Shown here in pieces: positions 1-8,186 of a DNA stretch of 64,000 nt. The stretch covers positions 21,631-85,630 of the forward strand of contig JBMNCO010000161.1 in assembly GCA_049366815.1 (NCBI GenBank). The letters run 5' to 3'. The stretch comes from CAYNYM01 sp049366815 (GTDB lineage: Bacteria; Desulfobacterota; DSM-4660; Desulfatiglandales; HGW-15). The stretch's first letter is position 1. Each line of letters opens with the position of its first letter. A program made the translations under genes and the position numbers. The notes under the pieces were generated by a model. It was not told the DNA's origin. It saw nothing but the letters and a program-made list of their open reading frames with translations, and did not search any database.

Positions 1-25
1 GTATGACTCGGAAAGACGCCGGCGA

Positions 26-1003
26 TTAAGAACCCGGTGCCCATTGAGGTTTCAACAAGGCCGGCCTTTCAGGAGGATTGCCTCCTGGAATATAGGAAGG
101 AACCCAGCCGATTTCGCCATAGTTCTTCCATTGATACCACTGTTCGGGATTCTGATAGATATGGTGCTCCAAAAACTTCAATACGGTTTCACCTACTGAA
201 GAAAATCCCCCGTTCTTCATTCTCTGCGCCATCTCATCGCGGGAGACCGCGATAAGTTTGTAAGAGTTCAGACTATAGCGATGAATGACCCCGAAGACCA
301 CCTCTGCCTTTGTTCTTTTATAGATGACATTAATTGTCCTGTCCAGTCCCGTCACTTTTCCAAGAAATGAAATCTTCTCGATTTTCGATGGCCGCCACTC
401 CTCGATTTCGTCGCACTCGGTGACGACAATCCGGTTGTTCCTCAGTTCACTGACTGCGGATGCAATGACGCCCCCTGACTGGGCTGCGTCGATGAGTCTG
501 ATGCCATATTTTTCCGCCTGGGAAAAGGCCCTCTCCTTCAACTGCTTTGAATTGAACCGGGCAATCATGGTAACGGGCAGGCTGTTTACGGCCAGCAAGG
601 TCGGTATATATTCTATCGCTCCATAATGACCGGTTACCATGATCACACCGTTTCCTTTGGACAGTTCTCTTCGCAACACATCCAAATCGTCGATCCTGAT
701 GCTGTTTTTCAAAAAGTCGGCGGCCTTTTCAGGTTTTTCAAATGCAATAAACATCTTTTCGTAGTAATGGCACAATATGCCGTCAAAAACGCCCTTTTTG
801 ATCTTACGGGCATTCCTCCTGTTCCGGCCTGAAGCCACTTCAGAAACGGCATCAATGATTCTTCTTTTTTCTTCCTTCTTGAAAAAAAAATAGGTCCTCC
901 CCAGGGCAAAAACAAGCAACCGAGTCACCTTCCAGCCCAAGGTCAGATACAGAAAGATGTTGACTTTCCACTGCAAAAACGCACTAAGCTTTACGGATTT
1001 CAT
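26..1003 (-). CDS. LpxL/HtrB-family lipid acyltransferase
   Basis: Predicted inner-membrane acyltransferase of the LpxL/HtrB lysophospholipid acyltransferase family, which adds acyl chains to lipid A precursors or related lipids. A hydrophobic N-terminal segment (about residues 10-35) would anchor it. The family catalytic pair H-x4-E is visible at H126/E131 in a GHYG context. The 325-residue product has normal family length. I chose the ATG at 1003 because AAGGAG lies six bases upstream; an in-frame GTG 48 bases earlier has no such site. It stands alone, divergent from a sigma-54 activator gene, so its acceptor cannot be read from context; a non-lipid-A substrate is possible. Confidence 0.85.
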   Translation of the reverse strand: MKSVKLSAFLQWKVNIFLYLTLGWKVTRLLVFALGRTYFFFKKEEKRRIIDAVSEVASGRNRRNARKIKKGVFDGILCHYYEKMFIAFEKPEKAADFLKNSIRIDDLDVLRRELSKGNGVIMVTGHYGAIEYIPTLLAVNSLPVTMIARFNSKQLKERAFSQAEKYGIRLIDAAQSGGVIASAVSELRNNRIVVTECDEIEEWRPSKIEKISFLGKVTGLDRTINVIYKRTKAEVVFGVIHRYSLNSYKLIAVSRDEMAQRMKNGGFSSVGETVLKFLEHHIYQNPEQWYQWKNYGEIGWVPSYIPGGNPPERPALLKPQWAPGS

Positions 1004-1065
1004 GTCGCACTCCTTAAAAATTGAATTTTCCTGTTCATTGACCGGTGTCACTCTTCAGAACCCCT

Positions 1066-1081
1066 CTCAATAGTCGTGCCA
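1066..1081 (-). promoter_or_regulatory. candidate sigma-54 promoter
   Basis: On the minus strand the sequence reads TGGCACG-ACTA-TTGAG, against the sigma-54 consensus TGGCACG-N4-TTGCW. The -24 block is perfect and the spacing exact, but the -12 GC is GA. It lies about 63 bases upstream of the acyltransferase ATG and on the far side of that intergenic region is an NtrC-type activator gene. The -12 mismatch is at a normally invariant base, so this is only a candidate. Confidence 0.3.
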
Positions 1082-1463
1082 TGGTCTGAGAAAGAGCAAA
1101 CAGGGCTTTCCCCATTGAAAACGGGGATCACCCATATCGCACTATCGAATCCATTTTTTATAAGATTATAATGGGTTAAAAGGAAAGACTCAGATCAGTG
1201 CGGCGCTGAATGTTCCCGGCGGCACCGGAAGGAATCCGAGGACTTGATCTATGAACCTTTGAGATACGATGGCGCGCACAGGTTTTTGTGCATTTTGATC
1301 GGTCTTGCCCTGCAACTGTCCTTGACGTGCTGGGAATTGTATGGTCAGATGCATCGCTGATTCTTCGTGCTGTTTGAACTGGAATCGGGTGACCGGAAGC
1401 CTATGCGAATCGCTTTGTTTTCCCTCGGGAATCAGGGCTCACATCGGATTATTGGGTGTTGAA
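1082..1463. other. divergent intergenic region, no gene seen
   Basis: The rest of the gap between the acyltransferase and the NtrC-type regulator. I see no convincing reading frame or RNA gene. An open frame runs from 1341 into the regulator, but the receiver domain only begins at 1464. Confidence 0.5.
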
Positions 1464-2816
1464 ATGGATAAAAAGGCAACAATTCTTGTTGTTGATGATG
1501 AACGTGGAATCCGTGAGTCGTTCAATATGGTCCTGAAGGAGGACTTCAACGTTCTTCTTGCGGAAACAGGAAAAGAGGCTATCGATATCTTTACGCAAAC
1601 CAATATCGATGTCATTCTTTTGGATATTCTTTTGCCTGATATCAACGGGTTGGATCTCTTGGGACAACTGAAGTCCATAGAGCCGAACACAGAAATTATC
1701 ATGGTTACGGCCGTCAATGAAATCCAGACGGCCGTAAGTGCCGTCAAACTGGGAGCCTACGAATATTTGATCAAGCCCTTCGTGGTGGAGGATGTACGCA
1801 ATATCATCAACAGGGCTCTGGAAAAGCACAGCCTATTCAAGGAAGTCACTTACTTGCGAAAGGAGTTGGAAAGGTATCATCCCTTTGAAAAGATTATCGG
1901 CGAGGACGACAAGATGCAGGAAATCTTTGACCTAATCTCCTCAATAGCGGATAGCGAAGGGGCCGTCTTGATTCAGGGAGAGAGTGGCACAGGCAAAGAA
2001 CTGGTCGCCCGGGCCGTCCACAACCTGAGCCCGAGGAGGGATTTCCCCTTTGTGGTCATCAATTGCGCAGCCATACCCGCCACGCTCATGGAAAGTGAAC
2101 TTTTCGGCCACAGTAAAGGTGCTTTTACCGGGGCCACACAGACGACCATGGGCAAGCTGGAGATTGCCAATAAGGGAACCGCGTTTCTCGACGATATTGA
2201 TACCCTTGACCCCAAGATGCAGGCCAAGCTCTTGAGGGTCATCCAGGAAAAGGAATTTCAAAAGCTGGGCACGACCAAGGTCATTAAGATCGATGTCCGG
2301 TTCCTGGCATCGACCAACCGGAACCTTGATATGCTGATTTCAAAAGCAGAATTCCGGGAGGACCTTTTTTATCGTCTCAATGTCTTTCCGGTCAGACTGC
2401 CTCCCCTGCGCCAGAGGAGAAAAGACATCCCCTTGCTTCTCAATGCCTTTCTAGACCGAAATGCAGCACGCACGGGAAAGCCGCCGAAAAGGTTCTCCAA
2501 GCGTGCCTTGAGTGCCTTGACCGAATATAACTGGCCCGGCAATGTCAGGGAACTCGAGAACCTGGTCGAGCGATGCTTTACCATTGCCAAGAATTCCGTC
2601 ATTCACCTCAAAGACATTTCATCCTTCCAGACCGGCCCAAGGGTTACGAATCACATACCTCTGAAAGAGGCTGTCAGCCACTTCGAACAGCAATATATCA
2701 ATGAAGTTCTCGATCGCGTAAGCAACAACCGAAAAAAGGCCGCTGAAATCCTCGGAGTTCATCGCAACACCCTGCTGGCCAAAATGAATGAACTGGGCCT
2801 TATCAAGGAAGACTGA
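1464..2816 (+). CDS. sigma-54-dependent NtrC-family response regulator
   Basis: Cytoplasmic transcriptional activator of 450 residues with three domains in order. The N-terminal receiver has acidic D11/D12, phosphoacceptor D54, T82 and K104. The AAA+ domain has Walker A GESGTGKE (172-179), the sigma-54 contact loop GAFTGA (219-224) and a Walker B FLDDID (241-246). A Fis-type helix-turn-helix ends the protein. The intact GAFTGA loop shows it should activate RpoN promoters. The start at 1464 is the first ATG before the receiver; the upstream ribosome site is weak and a longer N-terminus back to 1341 is open but unlike any receiver. No cognate histidine kinase lies beside it. Confidence 0.95.
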   Translation: MDKKATILVVDDERGIRESFNMVLKEDFNVLLAETGKEAIDIFTQTNIDVILLDILLPDINGLDLLGQLKSIEPNTEIIMVTAVNEIQTAVSAVKLGAYEYLIKPFVVEDVRNIINRALEKHSLFKEVTYLRKELERYHPFEKIIGEDDKMQEIFDLISSIADSEGAVLIQGESGTGKELVARAVHNLSPRRDFPFVVINCAAIPATLMESELFGHSKGAFTGATQTTMGKLEIANKGTAFLDDIDTLDPKMQAKLLRVIQEKEFQKLGTTKVIKIDVRFLASTNRNLDMLISKAEFREDLFYRLNVFPVRLPPLRQRRKDIPLLLNAFLDRNAARTGKPPKRFSKRALSALTEYNWPGNVRELENLVERCFTIAKNSVIHLKDISSFQTGPRVTNHIPLKEAVSHFEQQYINEVLDRVSNNRKKAAEILGVHRNTLLAKMNELGLIKED

Positions 2817-3135
2817 AGACTCGATAAGTTCCCATTCAAAAAGACATCAGCATGCCCCATGAGGATTCATTCCAAACCTCACATCAATTTGACCCGTCAG
2901 TTCAGTAAAACGCAACAAAATCCGCATTACGCTCAAATTCGACCAGTTTCGGGGTTTTTACCCGGCATGAGAAATCGGTCTCCTTTCCACAAAGTGGCAC
3001 GCGTACCCACATACACCGGAGCGATGATGTGTGTCATTTTCAGGACAGATGCGAACACCTCCTGAACAGAGATAATTCAGCCTTTTACGAAATTCGGAGG
3101 GCAATCAGACACACTTCCGGTCTACCGACCGCACC
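2817..3135. other. intergenic region, no gene seen
   Basis: Lies between the convergent ends of the response regulator and the large secreted protein. A 68-codon frame at 2859-3065 has no ribosome site and no recognisable motif. I see no clear terminator with a T-run. Confidence 0.5.
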
Positions 3136-6100
3136 TTATGGGGCAATCAACTGCTTGTAAGGTTGGAATCCGTCTCCAAAGCAGAACAGTGTGATCCGAC
3201 CCTCGTTATCCAAGGGTACTTCCATAGAAAAGGCCCCGGTTTCTATAGGAGTGAACATGTACTGGCCGTTAGCCAGCACCATAATGTTCAGGGGTGTTTC
3301 TTCAAAGGTGGCCGTTCCATTGAGGTTTACCCATCCCGGCCTTGTTGAAGCTCCTATTCCGTATGTCAAGGAAATCTGACGGCTTTCCGCACCGGCAGAT
3401 GCCATCGGGATATCATAGACGGCCGCCTGGGAGGGAGTCAGAGTGACCTTGAAGGGTGCCAGACTGTCGCAGAAAGCAAAAAGCGTGATCTGCCCCATTT
3501 CGTCCAGGGGAACCGCCAGGTCATACACACCTTGATTGCTATCGCAGGTGAACATGTACTGGCCGTTGGCCAGCACCATGGTACAAATCGGCGTTCCTTC
3601 ATAGGACACCGATCCACTGATAGGAATCCACTCCATTTCGGAGCCCTCACCGCTTTGGTTCATATACACCAACCCCCAGTTCAGGGCATTGACCAGGTCC
3701 TTGCTGGCGATATACACCGGTGGGGAATCCAGCCACGCCGGATTCTCAGAACCGGTTTCGTAAAGCTCCGCAGCCATATTCAGAAACTGCTGTCGCCCGG
3801 AGTACTTGAAGGCATAGGCGAGGACGTCGGCCATTAGGAGGGCCCAATTATTGGTTTCCAGGTAGGTTTCGTAAGGTACGGCAAACCAGATGCTGTCAAC
3901 GGTCGCATAGCTGCCGGGTTTTTCCGGAATCTCCTTCATCAGGTGATTTATGATAAAATCTCCGTATGCCTCCACCGCCTGGGCCACACCCAGGTCATCG
4001 GAAATGCCGTATTCTTCGCAGAAATCCAGGTACCGGCCCATGGTCCAAACACTCTGTGCGAACTGAAACCCGCTGATACGCTCATCTCCGCCCATGGGTC
4101 CTCCGGCAGGTGGGGAATAGGAGTTGGGGTCGGCCAACCATCCCTGTTTGTTGGAGAGAGCGGCCGTTTGCATGAGAATATTTCTCATGGCTGTCCGCCA
4201 GCGGATGTCGCCGGTCTGCATGTGCCCTTCCAAAAATGCGAAAATTAGATTGGCCCGCTCGCGGTAAAAGACCGGATAGGTAAAATCCGAAAACTGCATG
4301 AGGTTCTCCATGGCTTGAAGCCCTTCCATGGCCACGTCCATAAACCGTTGCTCGCCGCTCAGGTGGTAAGCAAGGATGAGATCGGGGACACCGAAAAATA
4401 GATCCACAGAGGGTGAATTGCCATTCCGGTTCGGATTGGTGCATCCGGGTTCATCATGAGCGCTGTGGCCGAAATAGGCCCCGTGGGACCAATGTTGAAT
4501 CCCTTCGTCCGGGATGTGAAGATAGTCGATGTCGGCCAGATGCCAGGCTGCGGGAAGGGCCAGGTCTAACCATTCGAGTGCCCCTGAACGACAGAATTGA
4601 GTCAGCATCCCATATAGATACCAATATTTCAGGTTCATCTGCCCGGCCTGGTTCCCCCCGAATGCCTCATAGTCCAAGGGAACGTCTCCGTAATCCTGCC
4701 ACCCGTAGATATTATAGCGCTCAATGGCGTCATGGAGGGTGGTGTTACCCCAGGATGGATCGTCGTCCGGACCAAAATCAGGGTTCGGCTCGAATGCCGT
4801 CCGGACATACCGTTCATACTCCGGCCACTGATTCAAATTCGCCATAGGCACCTCTCCAAGGGCGGCACACTGTGCATGCCAGGAAGGAGGTGCCGTGCCA
4901 AACAAGGCGCTATTAAAGGCCAGCGCCATGTTTTGGGCCGTCGTGGCGGTCATACCGCCACTGACAAAATGAAGGAGCAGGGTATGGGTTTTTTCCTCCC
5001 CCGGCCTCAAGTTGTGGTTGAAGGTCGTGCCGTTGGGAAACAGGTCCAGGCTCAGGGTTGCGTCGGCATCTGTTTGAATCACCTTGGGAAAATTTTGCCA
5101 GAAATCACGGACTGCCACAGTAACATTAGAACCGGAGACATCGCCGGCCGACATCCACCCCAAGGCCTGAGATCCACTCAGGGCTACCCCCGGCCCGGTG
5201 ATTTCGAATCCGTTTCGGGTGCAATAGGATTGAAGCCTGGGGGTGCATGAGACGCTTTCCCATCCCACCATACCCACATAGGCATTCCAGGTGGCCGTGC
5301 CGCTGGAATCCTGATAGAGCCGGACCGGAAACGACGGTGCGGATACCGTTACGCCCTGTTCAGTGAGCACTTGAAGTTCATCGACCGCAGGCCTGAGGGC
5401 CAGCTTGAGACTGCCTATGTATACACTGTTTGGTCCACCCTGATCGTGGACATTAGTGGGTTGCCCGCCTTCATCCCAGATCACAGGAAGATTGTTCTCC
5501 ACCGTGAAATCCAATCGAATCCCTGAAGATCCGGCATAAAAATGGTATCTTGCCGTAAAGTCAAGGATCTTTTGTGAGGCCCCGCCCAGAATGGAGCCTG
5601 CCACCCGCACAACGGTATATAGATCTCCGCCGCGTTCGATACAGACAGAGGTGGAACGAGGCGTTAAGTCGGGAGTGCCGCCCGAAACGATGCTCCTGCC
5701 TCCGGCTGTCTCGTAACGGATGGCCTCCACAGTGGAAAGCGGCTGAAGCAGATCCCGGCCGTCCATGGCTACCTGATTAAGCAGATTGAAACGGCTGTCC
5801 GTGTTGATTTCGAACCGCGCGGCGCCGGTATCGACATAGAGCTTGCCGACCGTAGAAGTGTCCGTGTGTATACGGACTGAAGCTGAAGGTCCCGGCCCAC
5901 CTGGCGCCAGTTGAAATGTCTGAGTGCTATGTGATGAGAGGGAGGTGAAAAACCCCACCAATACCCATTTAATGGGTTTGGACATATCCGAGACAGGGCC
6001 ACCCCAGCGGGCCAATGCCTCGAACTGAGTCGGTACGGGGATACCTGTGCCGTCGATCAAGCGCAAATCGTTAGCATCGATGATGTTCCAAATTTTGGGG

Positions 6101-6246
6101 AGGGGAACCCCAAAATTGACATATTCATTGATTCGATCGACTCCCGACCGTTCCGCGACCGACAGGGATACGGAATCTTGTGCAACGGCCTCGGAAGCAA
6201 TGCCCACAACCAACATGATCAATAATCCAAGGATCGATCTGTTCAC
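3136..6246 (-). CDS. secreted exo-rhamnogalacturonan-lyase-like protein with duplicated C-terminal domain
   Basis: Large exported protein, 1036 residues. It begins with a signal peptide (hydrophobic core after NRS, likely cleavage after AVAQ near residue 23). The next part resembles the RIFT-barrel domain of the PcRGLX/YetA family (GVPLP, LARWGG, KPIKWVLV), followed by a Trp/Tyr-rich helical region (about 450-860) like the alpha/alpha toroid of such lyases. The C-terminus (about 874-1036) is two copies of a beta-rich module with the core MVLANGQYMFT, shared with the gene upstream. I start at the GTG at 6246, seven bases after GGAG and directly before the signal peptide. Polysaccharide lyase activity is inferred from fold-like similarity only; a surface or adhesive role is possible. 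Confidence 0.75.
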   Translation of the reverse strand: MNRSILGLLIMLVVGIASEAVAQDSVSLSVAERSGVDRINEYVNFGVPLPKIWNIIDANDLRLIDGTGIPVPTQFEALARWGGPVSDMSKPIKWVLVGFFTSLSSHSTQTFQLAPGGPGPSASVRIHTDTSTVGKLYVDTGAARFEINTDSRFNLLNQVAMDGRDLLQPLSTVEAIRYETAGGRSIVSGGTPDLTPRSTSVCIERGGDLYTVVRVAGSILGGASQKILDFTARYHFYAGSSGIRLDFTVENNLPVIWDEGGQPTNVHDQGGPNSVYIGSLKLALRPAVDELQVLTEQGVTVSAPSFPVRLYQDSSGTATWNAYVGMVGWESVSCTPRLQSYCTRNGFEITGPGVALSGSQALGWMSAGDVSGSNVTVAVRDFWQNFPKVIQTDADATLSLDLFPNGTTFNHNLRPGEEKTHTLLLHFVSGGMTATTAQNMALAFNSALFGTAPPSWHAQCAALGEVPMANLNQWPEYERYVRTAFEPNPDFGPDDDPSWGNTTLHDAIERYNIYGWQDYGDVPLDYEAFGGNQAGQMNLKYWYLYGMLTQFCRSGALEWLDLALPAAWHLADIDYLHIPDEGIQHWSHGAYFGHSAHDEPGCTNPNRNGNSPSVDLFFGVPDLILAYHLSGEQRFMDVAMEGLQAMENLMQFSDFTYPVFYRERANLIFAFLEGHMQTGDIRWRTAMRNILMQTAALSNKQGWLADPNSYSPPAGGPMGGDERISGFQFAQSVWTMGRYLDFCEEYGISDDLGVAQAVEAYGDFIINHLMKEIPEKPGSYATVDSIWFAVPYETYLETNNWALLMADVLAYAFKYSGRQQFLNMAAELYETGSENPAWLDSPPVYIASKDLVNALNWGLVYMNQSGEGSEMEWIPISGSVSYEGTPICTMVLANGQYMFTCDSNQGVYDLAVPLDEMGQITLFAFCDSLAPFKVTLTPSQAAVYDIPMASAGAESRQISLTYGIGASTRPGWVNLNGTATFEETPLNIMVLANGQYMFTPIETGAFSMEVPLDNEGRITLFCFGDGFQPYKQLIAP

Positions 6247-6384
6247 AACCAAGCTCCTTTCCCCGGGAATCAGTATCAGAGAATCATTCAGGTGCTGCCG
6301 CACTGGAACGACCAATAAAAAGTGCTCGGATCCCTGTGCCGCCAATTGTGTGGTCCCGCAGGTAGATCCGTAAATGCAATTTCT

Positions 6385-7818
6385 CTACCAAGGCCCAATG
6401 ATTCTTTTATAGGGTTGGAATCCCTCGCAAAAACCAAACAGTGTAATCTGGCCGCTTTCGTCTAACGGCACCTCCAGGGAATAGGCTCCTGAGTCTTGGG
6501 GAGTAAACATCTGCTCTCCGTTGGCCAGCACCATGATGTTCAAGGGTGTTTCATCAAGCGCTGCTTTACCACTGATGAGCACCCGATCAGGCGCGGTAGC
6601 CACTCCCAGCTGATAGGTGAGGTTAATTTCCTGACTTTCGGGGGGGGCCTCGGACATGTGAATATCGTAATCGACAGCTTGGGAGGGCGTCAGGACCTCC
6701 TTAAACGGTGCCAGGCCGTCGCAGAAGCAGTAGAGGGTAATCTGTCCCTTGGAATCGGTAGGCACTGTCAAATTGTACATCCCGAGACTTTGATCACAGG
6801 TGAACATAAACTGCCCATTGGCCAGGATCATTGCGCATACAGCTTCACCCCCGTACTGCACTGACCCGCTGATCTGCACCCATTCGGGGCTGGATGTGCC
6901 TTTCCATTGGTTATAGTAGTAGTTTAGAAGGGGTACGAACTCCTGGGTTGCCTTTTGGTGTCCCTGGGTGCTGGGGTGGCTGTCATACTCGTCCGCGGTC
7001 AAGATAGCGAAATTGTTATTTCCGAGAGTAACATGTTCAATGCTTCCATTGATATAGCGGTGGTGGTTATCCGCGCCGGTCAACACATTAAAATAGTCGA
7101 ATACCGCCACATTTTTATAAGGATAGCTTTCCAGCCATTCGTTCACCAGCCATGTGGTGAAGGCTCGGGCGTTGGCGGCCCGTTCCTCCGGGGTCTGGTA
7201 GTCACTGCAGTAATCGCTCCGGAGCTGGGGAGGAGAGGTGATGACGATGAAAAGCTTGTCTTGTCTTGTTTGAAAATAGGTCAGGATTTCGTTGAAGACC
7301 GCCTTCGCATTGCTTACGGTATACTCATACTCATTGGCCTCGAAGGCCGGGGGATCAGTGGGGTCTCCAAAAAGGTCTGAATTTGGGAAACAGGACTTGA
7401 AGAGGACAATAGTGTTCTCGCCGCCCGGATCAGTAGACATCCGAGACCAGTCTCCAAAATCCTGAACGTTTTGGCCGGTCTCGTGATACAGTTGGTCCAG
7501 AATACTGTGACTGTTTGTGCCGGTGAACCATTCCATCCAGTTGGGGATGTCGGTGCGATCACCGATGCCCTCATAACCCCAACCGTAGTTGGTGGCACTC
7601 ACATAGTAATTGTTGTCCATCAGGGCCTGCCCTAAGCCCCCATAAGGGCCCTCATGATTGGCATCGGCCAGCCAGTTCCCCCCGGTGGAGTGGTGAATAA
7701 AGACCAGCTTGACAGGAGAGGATGGAGGTGTTGTATCCGCTGAAAAGGTTGTCAGTGGAATGCTGAACAAGATCCCAAAAAAAACCATTAATGTTCCTGG
7801 AATTTTTTTTCCTTTCAT
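6385..7818 (-). CDS. secreted SGNH/GDSL-like hydrolase with the same C-terminal domain pair
   Basis: Exported protein of 477 residues. A signal peptide ends near FSADTT. The catalytic-like domain carries IHHSTGGNW near its start and DSHPSTQGH near its end, which fit the Ser and Asp-x-x-His blocks of SGNH hydrolases (esterases or deacetylases of glycans and lipids). The last 160 residues are two modules with MILANGQFMFTC and MVLANGEQMFTP cores, clearly paralogous to the tail of the downstream gene. The start at 7818 follows AAGGAG by six bases; an ATG six bases earlier overlaps that site. With the next gene 138 bases downstream on the same strand, the two probably act on the same extracellular polymer. 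Confidence 0.75.
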   Translation of the reverse strand: MKGKKIPGTLMVFFGILFSIPLTTFSADTTPPSSPVKLVFIHHSTGGNWLADANHEGPYGGLGQALMDNNYYVSATNYGWGYEGIGDRTDIPNWMEWFTGTNSHSILDQLYHETGQNVQDFGDWSRMSTDPGGENTIVLFKSCFPNSDLFGDPTDPPAFEANEYEYTVSNAKAVFNEILTYFQTRQDKLFIVITSPPQLRSDYCSDYQTPEERAANARAFTTWLVNEWLESYPYKNVAVFDYFNVLTGADNHHRYINGSIEHVTLGNNNFAILTADEYDSHPSTQGHQKATQEFVPLLNYYYNQWKGTSSPEWVQISGSVQYGGEAVCAMILANGQFMFTCDQSLGMYNLTVPTDSKGQITLYCFCDGLAPFKEVLTPSQAVDYDIHMSEAPPESQEINLTYQLGVATAPDRVLISGKAALDETPLNIMVLANGEQMFTPQDSGAYSLEVPLDESGQITLFGFCEGFQPYKRIIGPW

Positions 7819-8186
7819 TTCCATCTCCTTCTAAGAGAGGTTTTTATTCAAAAATAAAAAAGAAGCCTTCAGAGAAACCCACGACTTTCCGATCCCATCT
7901 CGTGACCGGTTTGGCTCTATTTTGATTAGGATATAAATCTCCTGACACGATACACCTCACCTATCAAGAGATATGCAGACGGATTTTGATGTGCGTCTCC
8001 ATCAACGTTTTCCGAGGAGGAGGCTCAAAGATTGGAAGAAAATGTTGAAAATATTATAAGACGAATTTGCGCCACGTGTCAAAAAAATCAAGCCTCAGAA
8101 GACGGGCCATCCCAAAAAACAGCATACTTTTAGGACATTTTCAGTTGATAGATTTTGTAGTCCGTTGCTTGCTGATGAAAAAGTCT
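7819..8186. other. intergenic region, no gene seen
   Basis: Upstream region of the SGNH-like gene, AT-rich near the gene. I looked for sigma-54 boxes and hairpins and found nothing convincing. A 64-codon frame at 8067-8261 has no ribosome site and runs into the gene on the other strand. Confidence 0.5.
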
